From JAJFJD01 sp965228695 (GTDB lineage: Bacteria; Pseudomonadota; Alphaproteobacteria; UBA8366): a stretch of 64,000 bases of DNA. The position numbers and the translations under genes are program-made. Positions 8,618 through 16,355 of the stretch are shown piece after piece. The stretch spans positions 744,001 to 808,000 of the forward strand of contig CBDDIB010000002.1 in assembly GCA_965228695.1 (NCBI GenBank). Direction: 5' to 3'. The notes under the pieces are model-generated. The model ran no database searches. It was not told the DNA's origin and was given only the letters and a program-made list of their open reading frames with translations. Position 1 is the stretch's first letter, and every line of letters starts with the position of its first letter.

Positions 8618-9180
8618 GCACCGTCTCCGTCGCCGCCGTCTCCGTCGTCCTTGAGCAGCTTGCTGTAGAAATGTCCCGCGACCCAGGCGTCGCCGACCCG
8701 CGCGTAATAGGGTTGGGTGGCCCAGCGGGTGTAGCCGAGCGCCTCGTATAGCGCGATGGCGGCGGTCTGGGTTTCCCGCAGGTCCAGGTTCAGCACGGCG
8801 AAGCCTTCGTCGCGCGCGGTTGCCTCGACCGCCTGGATCAATTCGCGCGCGACGCCGTGCCCGCGCGACCACGGGGCGACGAAGGCGGCGGTCAGCGTCG
8901 CCGCATGCGCCTGCGCCTCGTTGTTGCGCGTCGGCCGAACGAGCTGCGCCGACCCGGCGACCACCCCGTCCATGCGCGCCAGAAACAGGCTGCGTTCGGG
9001 CACCACCAGCACGCCGCGCCAATAGGTTTCCAGCACTTCGCGCGGCGGCGGGGACAGCCAGCCGAAACCGCCGCCTTCGAGGATCGCGGCCTCGGCGGCG
9101 TCGCAGAGGTCGTGCGTGTCCGCCCCCCGGAGCCGGGTGGCGATTTCGACGGCAATCGTCGTGTCCGTAGGTTCCTTCAT
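8614..9180 (-). CDS. GNAT family N-acetyltransferase inside the his operon
   Basis: 188 residues. The acetyl-CoA binding motif A is readable as V-A-P-W-S-R-G-H-G-V-A-R-E-L at about residues 115-128, followed by the L-Y-E-A-L-G-Y motif B at about residues 152-158. Substrate unknown. It lies between hisH and hisA and overlaps hisA by 4 bp, so it should be made together with the histidine enzymes, but no step of that pathway needs an acetyltransferase of this type. The C-terminal tail is Gly/Asp-rich. Confidence 0.82.
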   Translation of the reverse strand: MKEPTDTTIAVEIATRLRGADTHDLCDAAEAAILEGGGFGWLSPPPREVLETYWRGVLVVPERSLFLARMDGVVAGSAQLVRPTRNNEAQAHAATLTAAFVAPWSRGHGVARELIQAVEATARDEGFAVLNLDLRETQTAAIALYEALGYTRWATQPYYARVGDAWVAGHFYSKLLKDDGDGGDGDGA

Positions 9181-9189
9181 GGCACTCGC

Positions 9190-9816
9190 TCAGGGGGACC
9201 AGCGTAGAAAGTTCGCGATCAAGCGCAGACCCACCGCCTGGCTTTTCTCGGGATGGAACTGCGTGCCGACCATGTTGTCGCGGCCGACCATCGCGGTGAT
9301 CGTGCCGCCGTGGTCGGTCGTCGCGAGCACGTCGCCCGGATCCTTGGCGGCGAGATGATAGCTGTGGACGAAATAGACATGGTCGCCGTCGTCGAGACCC
9401 GCCGTCACCGGATGGCGCCGGGACAGGGCGAGCGTGTTCCAGCCCATATGCGGCACCTTGAGCGCCGGATTGGCCGGCGCGATCGCGGCCACATCGCCGC
9501 CGATCCAGCCGAACCCGTCATGCCGCCCGTGTTCGAGGCCCACATCCGCAGTCAACTGCATGCCAACGCAGATGCCGAAGAACGGCCGGCCGCGGCCGAT
9601 CACCGCGTCCTGCAGCGCCTCCATCATGCCGTCCACCGCCAGCAGACCGCGCCTGCAGTCCCCGAAGGCGCCGACGCCCGGCAACACGATCCGGTCCGCC
9701 CGCGCGACCGCGTCCGGGTCGCCGGTGACCAGCACGGGACCGTCGCTCTGGCGTTCGAATGCCTTCGCCGCCGAGCGCAGGTTGCCCGATCCGTAATCGA
9801 TGATCGCTACCGTCAT
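9190..9816 (-). CDS. hisH: imidazole glycerol phosphate synthase glutaminase subunit HisH
   Basis: 208 residues. Class I glutamine amidotransferase fold with nucleophile Cys in G-I-C-V-G-M-Q at about residue 83 and the His-Glu pair in Q-F-H-P-E-K near the C-terminus. It supplies ammonia to HisF. It is 49 bp downstream of hisB and 9 bp before the acetyltransferase gene. Confidence 0.96.
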   Translation of the reverse strand: MTVAIIDYGSGNLRSAAKAFERQSDGPVLVTGDPDAVARADRIVLPGVGAFGDCRRGLLAVDGMMEALQDAVIGRGRPFFGICVGMQLTADVGLEHGRHDGFGWIGGDVAAIAPANPALKVPHMGWNTLALSRRHPVTAGLDDGDHVYFVHSYHLAAKDPGDVLATTDHGGTITAMVGRDNMVGTQFHPEKSQAVGLRLIANFLRWSP

Positions 9817-9865
9817 GTTTCCATAAACCCGCCGCGGCGCTCCCGCCGGCGTCGGTCTTCTCTTG

Positions 9866-10465
9866 TTACAGCGAGCCGCCGAGCACGCCCTTGGTGGACG
9901 GAACGGCGTTCGCCTGCCGTGGATCGATGTCGATCGCCATCTTCAGCGACCGCGCGAGGCCCTTGTAGCAGGACTCGACGATATGGTGGCTGTTCTCGCC
10001 ATAGACGTTTTCCACATGCAGCGTCAGCCCCGCGCTCTGGGCGAAGGCCTGGAACCATTCCTTGAACAGTTCGGTGTCCATGTCGCCGAGCTTGGGCGTC
10101 GGGAAATCCACCTTCCACACGAGGTAGGGCCTGTTCGAGCAGTCCAAGGCGACCCGGGTCAGCGTCTCGTCCATCGGGATCAACGCATTGCCGTAGCGCA
10201 CGATGCCCTTGCGGTCGCCGAGCGCTTGGCTAAACGCCTCGCCCACCGCATAGCCGGAATCCTCGGTGGTGTGATGGAAATCGATGTGCAGATCGCCCTT
10301 GGCCCGCACGGTCAGGTCCATCAGGCTATGCCGCGAGAGCTGTTCGAGCATATGGTCGAGAAACCCGATGCCCGTGCTCACGTCATAGGTGCCCGTGCCG
10401 TCCAGGCCGATCTCCACCTGGATTTCAGTCTCTTTCGTATTGCGCGCTACGCTTGCCTTGCGCAT
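9866..10465 (-). CDS. hisB: imidazoleglycerol-phosphate dehydratase (monofunctional)
   Basis: 199 residues from the ATG at 10465; the longer open frame upstream runs through the divergent hslV gene and is not used. The manganese-binding clusters G-F-L-D-H-M-L and D-F-H-H-T-T-E-D-S-G are present, with a second H-H-I-V-E-S set near the C-terminus. There is no phosphatase domain, as expected outside enterobacteria. First gene of the leftward his operon, divergent from hslV across 166 bp. Confidence 0.96.
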   Translation of the reverse strand: MRKASVARNTKETEIQVEIGLDGTGTYDVSTGIGFLDHMLEQLSRHSLMDLTVRAKGDLHIDFHHTTEDSGYAVGEAFSQALGDRKGIVRYGNALIPMDETLTRVALDCSNRPYLVWKVDFPTPKLGDMDTELFKEWFQAFAQSAGLTLHVENVYGENSHHIVESCYKGLARSLKMAIDIDPRQANAVPSTKGVLGGSL

Positions 10466-10631
10466 GACAGCCTCCGGTCGCTGAACCGGGCGTCTTGTAT
10501 CACTCCGCCCGGCAAAGGGCCAGCAGGGAAACGGGAGGGTGCCGAGGGATACCCCTTGATCAAACGGCGGAAAATCGCCACATCCTGTATGCCAATTCGC
10601 AAAATCCCAACTTTCCGCTAAAAGGAGTGAC
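10466..10631. promoter_or_regulatory. divergent hisB/hslV promoter region
   Basis: 166 bp that must hold promoters for both the his operon and hslVU. AAAGGAGT just before the hslV ATG is a strong ribosome-binding site. A CTTGAT at 10555-10560 resembles a heat-shock -35 element, but the -10 candidate at 10584 is 23 bp away, so I do not call a sigma-32 promoter. Confidence 0.4.
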
Positions 10632-11174
10632 ATGAGCGAACCCGCCACATGGCATGGCACGACGATCCTTTCCGTCCGCAAGGGCGACACGGTGGTGATT
10701 GCCGGCGACGGCCAGGTCAGCCTGGGACAGACGGTGATCAAGGCGAATGCGCGCAAGGTGCGCCGGCTCGGCGACGGCTCCGTGATCGGGGGCTTCGCGG
10801 GTGCGACCGCGGACGCCTTCACCCTGTTCGAACGGCTGGAGGCCAAACTGGAACAGCATCCCGGGCAGTTGACCCGGGCCTGCGTCGAGCTGGCCAAGGA
10901 CTGGCGGACCGACCGCTACCTGCGCCGCCTGGAGGCGATGATGGCGGTGGCCGATTCCAATGTCTCGTTGACGCTCACCGGCAACGGCGACGTTCTGGAG
11001 CCGGAGGACGGACTGATCGGCATCGGTTCGGGCGGGGCCTATGCGCTGTCGGCGGCCCGAGCCCTGGTCGGCGCGACCGAGCTGGACGCCGAGGAGATCG
11101 CCGGCCGCGCCATGAAGATCGCCGCCGGTATCTGCGTCTACACCAATGAAAGCGTTGTAATCGAAAAGCTATGA
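10632..11174 (+). CDS. hslV: ATP-dependent protease peptidase subunit HslV
   Basis: 180 residues. Ntn-hydrolase family: by alignment with the enterobacterial T-T-I-x-S-V-R start, the catalytic Thr is T10, so nine residues (ending in H-G) would be removed as a short propeptide. The proteasome-beta-like G-D-G-Q-V-S-L-G-Q-T motif follows. It forms the peptidase rings of the HslUV protease that degrades misfolded cytoplasmic proteins. The stop overlaps hslU by 4 bp (ATGA). Confidence 0.97.
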   Translation: MSEPATWHGTTILSVRKGDTVVIAGDGQVSLGQTVIKANARKVRRLGDGSVIGGFAGATADAFTLFERLEAKLEQHPGQLTRACVELAKDWRTDRYLRRLEAMMAVADSNVSLTLTGNGDVLEPEDGLIGIGSGGAYALSAARALVGATELDAEEIAGRAMKIAAGICVYTNESVVIEKL

Positions 11175-12484
11175 GCTCCTTCAGCCCCCGAGAGATCGTT
11201 TCCGAACTCGACCGTTTCATCGTCGGCCAGAACGACGCCAAGCGCGCCGTCGCCGTCGCCCTGCGCAACCGCTGGCGGCGGCAGCAGCTGACCGACGAGA
11301 TGCGCGAGGAAGTGCTGCCGAAGAACATCCTGATGATCGGCCCGACCGGCGTCGGCAAGACCGAGATCGCGCGCCGCCTGGCCAAGCTGGCCAACGCGCC
11401 CTTCATCAAGGTCGAGGCGACCAAGTTCACGGAGGTCGGCTATGTCGGCCGCGACGTGGAGCAGATCGTCCGCGACCTGGTCGAGGCGGCGATCCACATC
11501 GTGCGCGACGACCAGCGCAAGGAAGTCGTGCCGAAAGCCGAGATCATGGCCGAGGAGCGGGTGATCGACGCCCTGGTCGGCGAGAATGCCAGCGAGGGCA
11601 CCCGCCAGTCCTTCCGCAAGAAACTGCGCGAGGGCGAGCTGGACGACCGCGAGGTGGAGATCGACGTGGCCGACACCGGCGGCATGGGGCTGCCGACGCT
11701 CGACGTGCCCGGCATGCCGGGCGCGCAGATGGGCATGATCAACCTCAACGACATGCTGGGGAAGGCGCTGGGCGGCCAGCGCACCAAGCGCAAGCGCATG
11801 TCCGTGGCGGAATCCTACGAGGTGCTGGTTTCCGAGGAAAGCGACAAGCTGCTCGACGAGGAACAGGTGGTACGCGCCGCGATCGACGCGGTGGAGCAGA
11901 ACGGCATCGTGTTCCTGGACGAGATCGACAAGGTGTCGGCCCGGTCCGACCGGCAGGGCGCCGACGTCAGCCGCGAAGGCGTGCAGCGCGACCTGCTGCC
12001 GCTGATCGAAGGGACGACGGTGGCGACCAAGCACGGCCCGGTGCTGACCGACCATATCCTGTTCATCGCGTCGGGCGCGTTCCACCTGGCGAAGCCCTCC
12101 GACCTGCTGCCCGAACTGCAGGGCCGGCTGCCGATCCGCGTCGAACTGAAGGCGCTGACCCAGGACGATTTCGAGCGCATCCTGCGCGAGCCGGAGAACA
12201 GCCTAATCCTGCAATACACCGCGCTGATGAAGACGGAGGACGTGGCGCTCAGCTTCACCGACGATGCGATCGTCGAACTGGCGCGGCTCGCCGCCACGAT
12301 CAACCAGAATGTCGAGAATATCGGCGCGCGCCGCTTGCACACGGTGATGGAGAAGCTGCTCGAGGAAATCAGCTTCACCGCCACCGACCGCTCGGGCGAG
12401 GCGATCGAGATCGACGCCGACTACGTGCGCGACCGGGTCGCCGGCCTGGCCGAGGACGCGGACCTGTCGAAGTTCATCTTGTAG
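11171..12484 (+). CDS. hslU: HslUV protease ATPase subunit HslU
   Basis: 437 residues, typical for HslU. Walker A is G-P-T-G-V-G-K-T at about residues 57-64 and Walker B is V-F-L-D-E-I-D-K at about 249-256. The I-domain between them (about residues 110-240) carries the conserved G-R-D-V-E-Q-I entry and Gly/Met-rich loops. The AAA+ ring unfolds substrates and feeds them to HslV; the C-terminal L-S-K-F-I-L inserts into HslV. Translationally coupled to hslV. Confidence 0.98.
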   Translation: MSSFSPREIVSELDRFIVGQNDAKRAVAVALRNRWRRQQLTDEMREEVLPKNILMIGPTGVGKTEIARRLAKLANAPFIKVEATKFTEVGYVGRDVEQIVRDLVEAAIHIVRDDQRKEVVPKAEIMAEERVIDALVGENASEGTRQSFRKKLREGELDDREVEIDVADTGGMGLPTLDVPGMPGAQMGMINLNDMLGKALGGQRTKRKRMSVAESYEVLVSEESDKLLDEEQVVRAAIDAVEQNGIVFLDEIDKVSARSDRQGADVSREGVQRDLLPLIEGTTVATKHGPVLTDHILFIASGAFHLAKPSDLLPELQGRLPIRVELKALTQDDFERILREPENSLILQYTALMKTEDVALSFTDDAIVELARLAATINQNVENIGARRLHTVMEKLLEEISFTATDRSGEAIEIDADYVRDRVAGLAEDADLSKFIL

Positions 12485-12931
12485 CGCACGCACCCTTCGA
12501 CACGCTCAGGGTGAGGCGGGTACTGTTGCAAATCCTCATGCTGAGCCCGTCGAAGCATGACCGCGGTTCGCACACACCCTTCGACACGCTCAAGGCGAGG
12601 CGGGTACTGTTGCAAATCCTCATGCTGAGCCCGTCGAAGCATGACCGCGGTTCGCACGCACCCTTCGACACGCTCAGGGTGAGGCGGGTACTGTTGCAAA
12701 TCCTCATGCTGAGCCCGTCGAAGCATGACCGCGGTTCGCACACACCCTTCGACACGCTCAAGGCGAGGCGGGTACTGTTGCAAATCCTCATGCTGAGCCC
12801 GTCGAAGCATGACCGCGGTTCGCACGCACCCTTCGACAGGCTCAGGGTGAGGCGGAGATTGTTACAACACCCTCATCCTGAGCCTGTCGAAGGATGAAGA
12901 TGTCAGCACCACCCACCAGGAGACCGACGCC
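12485..12931. repeat. 84-bp tandem repeat array with REP-like palindromes
   Basis: This 447-bp gap holds four consecutive 84-bp units, starting at 12491, 12575, 12659 and 12743, then a degenerate fifth from 12827 to about 12899. Each unit pairs CCTTCGACACGCTCA with a distal CTGAGCCCGTCGAAG, so it is a long imperfect hairpin of the REP type. Units alternate: the first and third read CAGGGTGAGG, the second and fourth CAAGGCGAGG, so the latest event was probably duplication of a 168-bp pair. Because 84 is a multiple of three, all frames stay open on both strands and produce spurious repetitive frames; I reject these as genes. Confidence 0.93.
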
Positions 12932-13657
12932 ATGACCGATCGCATCTGGGACACGTTCCTGACCGACAAGGACAAGAAGGTCTTGGACCAGGCCGGTTAC
13001 GGCCGGCGCGTCGGGTTCGGCGAACGGCCGGCGCTGTTCATCATCGACGTGCAGTATAATTTCTGCGGCGACGACCCCGACCAGGACGAGGAAGAGGCGC
13101 TGGCGCAATACCGCACCTATTGCGGCAAGGCGGGCTGGCGGGCCGTACCGCATATCGAGCGGCTGATGACCCTCGCGCGGGACAAGAACATCCCGATCTT
13201 CTACACGCAGTCGGAACGGCGGGCCGACATGCGCGACAACGGCGTGCAGACCGGTAAAAGCCACCGCGGCGCCGAGAAGACCTCGACCGAAGGCACCCAC
13301 GCGACGCAGACCGTCGCCCCCATCGCACCGCGCCCGCAGGACATGCTGATCGGCAAGCGGATGCCCTCGGCCTTCTTCGGCACGCCCTTCATGAGTTATC
13401 TCAACCATCTCGACGTGGACAGCCTGATCCTGACCGGCTGTTCCACATCGGGCTGCTTGCGCGCCACCGCGGTCGACGCCTTCAGCTACAATTTCAAGGT
13501 GACGATCCCCGAGGAGACGACCTTCGACCGGTTCGACGCCAGCCACGCGGTCAACCTGTTCGACCTGAACTGCAAATACGCGGACGTCATCGCCACCGAC
13601 GAGGTCGCCGCCTATCTGGAAGGCCTGCCCGCCCGCGAGGCGCTTGCTGCGGAGTAA
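12932..13657 (+). CDS. isochorismatase-family cysteine hydrolase
   Basis: 241 residues. The family triad is visible: D39 (I-I-D-V-Q), K142 (G-K-R-M-P-S-A-F) and the nucleophile C175 (G-C-S-T-S-G-C-L-R-A-T). The Lys-Arg-Met-Pro-Ser-Ala-Phe pattern is closest to the amidase branch (N-carbamoylsarcosine amidase or nicotinamidase-like), so hydrolysis of an amide or ureide is more likely than isochorismate cleavage. An AGGAGA stretch lies about 15 bp upstream of the ATG. No pathway partner is adjacent; the gene sits alone between two blocks of REP-like repeats. Confidence 0.82.
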   Translation: MTDRIWDTFLTDKDKKVLDQAGYGRRVGFGERPALFIIDVQYNFCGDDPDQDEEEALAQYRTYCGKAGWRAVPHIERLMTLARDKNIPIFYTQSERRADMRDNGVQTGKSHRGAEKTSTEGTHATQTVAPIAPRPQDMLIGKRMPSAFFGTPFMSYLNHLDVDSLILTGCSTSGCLRATAVDAFSYNFKVTIPEETTFDRFDASHAVNLFDLNCKYADVIATDEVAAYLEGLPAREALAAE

Positions 13658-13670
13658 AGGCGCGTCCGCT

Positions 13671-13752
13671 CTGGACTCCCGCTTTCGCGGGAGTGACAGC
13701 CAAAATTTATCCAGATTCCTGTTCCGTCATTCCCGCGAAGGCGGGAATCCAC
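13671..13752. repeat. REP-like palindrome, TCATTCCCGCGAAGGCGGGA family
   Basis: Two 25-bp arms, 13672-13696 and 13727-13751, are inverted copies matching at 22 of 25 positions around a 30-bp AT-richer centre. Each arm is itself a small hairpin (CCCGC/GCGGG). This is the bacterial interspersed palindrome type seen in many alpha- and betaproteobacterial genomes. Confidence 0.85.
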
Positions 13753-13779
13753 CTACGCCGATCTTTCCCGGCGGCGATC

Positions 13780-13847
13780 CATCCTTCGACAAGCTCAGGA
13801 TGAGGACGATGTTCAATGGGCCATCATGCTGAGCCTGGCGAAGCATG
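13780..13847. repeat. REP-like palindrome of the CCTTCGACAAGCTCAGG family
   Basis: CATCCTTCGACAAGCTCAGG on the left and an inverted, decayed ATGCTGAGCCTGGCGAAGCATG on the right form one hairpin element. It is a single copy of the element that is tandemly repeated at 12491-12899. It sits in the gap between two convergent genes. Confidence 0.8.
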
Positions 13848-13894
13848 GCGACACCATCACCCTTACGGTGAACGGGGAGAATCCAGAGCCGCCG

Positions 13895-14359
13895 TTACCG
13901 TCTCGGCAGGGAAATCTCGATCTGCGTCTTCACCGAGTTGGCGATGAAGCATTTGCGGTGCGCGGCGGCGTGCAGGTCCGCTTCCCCCTCGGCATCGGGC
14001 GCGTCCGTCACATACCTGACGACGGGCGACAGCCGGACATGGGTCATCGCCTGCTCGCCGGTCTCGATCGCCGCCATCGTGCCGACCGCGCGGTCTTCGT
14101 AGGACGCGACGGGAAAGCCCGCCTCCTGCGCCAGATGCAGAAAGAACAGCATATGGCAGCTCGACAGCGACGCGACGAAGGCTTCCTCCGGGTCGACCAG
14201 CGCCGGGTCGGCATAGGGTTCGGGCACGATATGCGGCGAGGGGGACGCGGGGATCACCGCCCCGCCGTCGAAGCGCCATTCATGCGCACGCCCGTAGCGC
14301 GGCGACGTCCCGACATCCGGGTCGCGGGTCCAGACGACATGCGCGTCATAGGTCGCCAT
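13895..14359 (-). CDS. OsmC/Ohr family peroxide-reducing protein
   Basis: 154 residues. The two reactive cysteines of the family are present: one in S-L-S-S-C-H-M-L-F-F-L at about residue 67 and the other in H-R-K-C-F-I-A-N-S at about residue 136. OsmC/Ohr proteins reduce organic hydroperoxides in the cytoplasm through this thiol pair. The start overlaps the end of the upstream ABM-domain gene by 14 bp, so they are co-translated. Confidence 0.88.
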   Translation of the reverse strand: MATYDAHVVWTRDPDVGTSPRYGRAHEWRFDGGAVIPASPSPHIVPEPYADPALVDPEEAFVASLSSCHMLFFLHLAQEAGFPVASYEDRAVGTMAAIETGEQAMTHVRLSPVVRYVTDAPDAEGEADLHAAAHRKCFIANSVKTQIEISLPRR

Positions 14360-14699
14360 CGTGCACGTCCTTCGAATCCGCCGGCGCTTCGGCGCGGTCG
14401 GACATGCCGTAGTCGCGGATCACCTCGGCGACCCGCAGGCGATAGTCGGCGAACAGCCCGCCGCGCCCGGCCTGTTGCGCACTCCGGTGCTTGGCCAGCG
14501 ACCGCCACTGTTTCACGGCCTCCTCGTCGCGGAAGAAGGACAGCGACAGCACCTTGCCCGGCGTCGTCAGGCTTTCGAACCGCTCGATCGAGATGAACCC
14601 GTCGACCTGCTCCAGCAGCGGCCGCAGCTCGGCGGCGATATCGAGATAGGCCTCGCGCATGCCGTCGCGCGGTTCGACCTCGAAGATGACGGCGATCAT
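14346..14699 (-). CDS. antibiotic biosynthesis monooxygenase (ABM)-domain protein
   Basis: 117 residues with the ferredoxin-like dimeric alpha/beta barrel pattern: V-I-F-E-V at the start, F-I-S-I-E-R-F-E in the middle, and L-S-L-S-F-F-R-D-E-E-A-V-K-Q-W-R-S just after. Such proteins include quinol monooxygenases and haem-degrading enzymes, as well as non-catalytic relatives. The usual haem-binding residues cannot be confirmed. It lies between the XRE regulator gene (3 bp upstream) and OsmC (overlapping). Confidence 0.78.
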   Translation of the reverse strand: MIAVIFEVEPRDGMREAYLDIAAELRPLLEQVDGFISIERFESLTTPGKVLSLSFFRDEEAVKQWRSLAKHRSAQQAGRGGLFADYRLRVAEVIRDYGMSDRAEAPADSKDVHDGDL

Positions 14700-14702
14700 C
14701 GG

Positions 14703-15071
14703 CTAGTCCTCGCCCTTGGTCGTGTCCTTCACCGCCGTCAACATCTTGCCGATCAGGTCGTCGGGCAGGTCGCCGATGCGTTCGGCCAGCAGGTTGGCGA
14801 GTTCGGTGGCGTCCGGGCTGAGGCCGGCGGTGTCGACGGTGACGCGCGGGTGCGAGATCCGGGCGAGCCGCTGCAGCGCCTCGGCCTCGTCCCAGATGAT
14901 ATTGAAATAGCCGCAGATCTGATGCTGCAGCAGCAGGCTCGGCCGGCCGCGCTTGCCGTGTTCCAGCGCCGACAGATAGGCGGGCGAGACCTCCAGCGCC
15001 TCGGCCATGTCGGTCAGGGTGACGCCTTTCTCGCGCCGCATTTCGCGTAGCCTCTTGCCGAACGGGGTCAT
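14703..15071 (-). CDS. XRE-family helix-turn-helix regulator
   Basis: 122 residues from the ATG at 15071. The N-terminal HTH is clear: L-R-E-M-R-R-E-K-G-V-T-L-T-D-M-A-E-A-L at residues 8-26, then the recognition helix with S-P-A-Y-L-S-A-L-E-H-G-K-R-G. The C-terminal half (F-N-I-I-W-D-E-A-E-A-L-Q-R-L-A) resembles the small regulators that accompany mltA and smr in alphaproteobacteria. Targets unknown. Its ATG overlaps the smr stop by 4 bp. Confidence 0.85.
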   Translation of the reverse strand: MTPFGKRLREMRREKGVTLTDMAEALEVSPAYLSALEHGKRGRPSLLLQHQICGYFNIIWDEAEALQRLARISHPRVTVDTAGLSPDATELANLLAERIGDLPDDLIGKMLTAVKDTTKGED

Positions 15072-15646
15072 CGGATTCGCTTCAACAAAATATAGAGCGC
15101 GCCCTCGCCGCCATCCTTGCGCTGGGCGTGGGTGAAGGACAGGAGGCGCGGGCGCAGGTCCGGCCCGTTCAGCCAGCGCGGCACCGCCTCGCGCAAGACG
15201 CCGCCGCCCTCGCGCCAGGTGCCCTTGCCGGTGACGACGAGCACGCAGCGCCGGCCGGCCTCGTGCTGACCGACGATGAAGGACGTCAGCGCGCGATGCG
15301 CCTCGGCCTGGGTCATGCCGTGCAGGTCGATCCGCGCCTCGATCTCCGTGCGGCCCTTGCGCAGGTTGTCGGCGGTGCGGCGGTCGACCCCGGGCGCGTC
15401 GCCGTGGCCCAGCTCGGGCGCGATGCGGCGGCACGGCGCCGGTGTCTTTTCCTTCGTTTCGGCATGGCAGGGCGTCTTCGCCTTGCAGCGTGGCGAGGCC
15501 GCCTTTGCCGGGGTTGCGGGAGCGGCCGGGTCGCGGCCCGGCGGCAGCGCGTCGGCGGTGGATTTCGGGATCGGCTTCACGTCCCCCGTGACCCTGCGCC
15601 ACAGGTCGGCATCGTCGGTGCTGGGCCGCCGGTCCTTCCCCGCCAT
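15068..15646 (-). CDS. Smr-domain protein
   Basis: 192 residues from the ATG at 15646. The C-terminal half is a small MutS-related domain with I-D-L-H-G-M-T-Q-x-E-A-H at about residues 104-115 and the V-T-G-K-G nuclease-type loop at about 137-141. The N-terminal 95 residues are Pro/Ala/Lys-rich and probably disordered. Smr domains bind or nick nucleic acid; those acting alone have been linked to RNA or ribosome rescue. One base separates the lutC stop from this start, so it reads as the last but one gene of the lut-smr-xre unit. Confidence 0.87.
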   Translation of the reverse strand: MAGKDRRPSTDDADLWRRVTGDVKPIPKSTADALPPGRDPAAPATPAKAASPRCKAKTPCHAETKEKTPAPCRRIAPELGHGDAPGVDRRTADNLRKGRTEIEARIDLHGMTQAEAHRALTSFIVGQHEAGRRCVLVVTGKGTWREGGGVLREAVPRWLNGPDLRPRLLSFTHAQRKDGGEGALYILLKRIR

Positions 15647-15647
15647 T

Positions 15648-16355
15648 TCAACGTCTCTCGCCAGCCGGATGGCTGTCTTGGATGAGGACGATATGCAGGC
15701 GGCGCGGGCCGTGCGCGCCGAGCTGGATGGTTTGTTCGATATCGGCGGTGCGCGACGGCCCGCTGACGAAGTTGACCGCGCGCGGAATCGGCCCGGCGGC
15801 GCGCAGCCGGTCCCAGGCTTCCTCGTAAGGTCCGACCACCTGGCTCGCGCGCAGCACCACCACATGAGTGTCCGGCAGGAAGTTGAGCGTCGTCGGATGG
15901 TCCGGGCCGGAGCGCAGCATCAACGTGCCGGTTTCCGCCACCGCCGCGAAGGCCGGGGTCAGGCTCACGTCGTCCGCGCCGTCCGACGCGCCGTAGCGCA
16001 CGGTCAGCGCCGGACGGCTGTCCCAGGGCAGCGCCTGCAGCGCCGGGTCGGGGGCGGCGCACAGCGTGGCCGGCAGATTCTCGCCGGCGAGATAGTCCGC
16101 GACCGCACCGGGCACCTCGGCTTCGTCGTCGACGCGCGAGACCGTCGCGCTGAGCGCGGTGGCATGGTCGACGAACAGCTCGACCAGCGCCGCATGGTCC
16201 TTGTCGACACGCGCCGGGATCGTGCCGCGCCGTTTCGCGGCGATTCTCTCATCGGGGGATTGGGTGTCGGGACTCTGGCCGCCGGGCGTCTGGTTCGCCT
16301 TGCCCTTGCGGATCATGCCGAGGATTTGCGCCCGGGCGCCGGAGCTGTCGGTCAT
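15648..16355 (-). CDS. lutC: LutC/YkgG family lactate utilisation protein
   Basis: 235 residues from the ATG at 16355, which overlaps the lutB stop by 4 bp. The LUD domain features are present: A-E-T-G-T-L-M-L-R-S in the middle, T-H-V-V-V-L-R-A-S-Q-V-V and the final V-S-G-P-S-R-T-A-D-I-E near the C-terminus. LutABC together form the iron-sulphur lactate dehydrogenase that oxidises L-lactate to pyruvate; LutC is the small LUD subunit. Confidence 0.9.
   Translation of the reverse strand: MTDSSGARAQILGMIRKGKANQTPGGQSPDTQSPDERIAAKRRGTIPARVDKDHAALVELFVDHATALSATVSRVDDEAEVPGAVADYLAGENLPATLCAAPDPALQALPWDSRPALTVRYGASDGADDVSLTPAFAAVAETGTLMLRSGPDHPTTLNFLPDTHVVVLRASQVVGPYEEAWDRLRAAGPIPRAVNFVSGPSRTADIEQTIQLGAHGPRRLHIVLIQDSHPAGERR

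Noticed and set aside
10555..10590. Heat-shock sigma-32 promoter before hslV
   Set aside because: The CTTGAT and CCTGTAT elements are 23 bp apart, far beyond the usual spacing.
10466..10897. N-terminal extension of hisB
   Set aside because: It would run antisense through hslV and shows no likeness to HisB, which begins normally at 10465.
12421..12897. Repetitive reading frames on both strands across the 84-bp array
   Set aside because: The unit length is a multiple of three, so frames stay open automatically. The encoded repeats have no family likeness and no start-site signal.
12491..12900. CRISPR array
   Set aside because: The units are contiguous 84-bp repeats without variable spacers and no cas gene is present.
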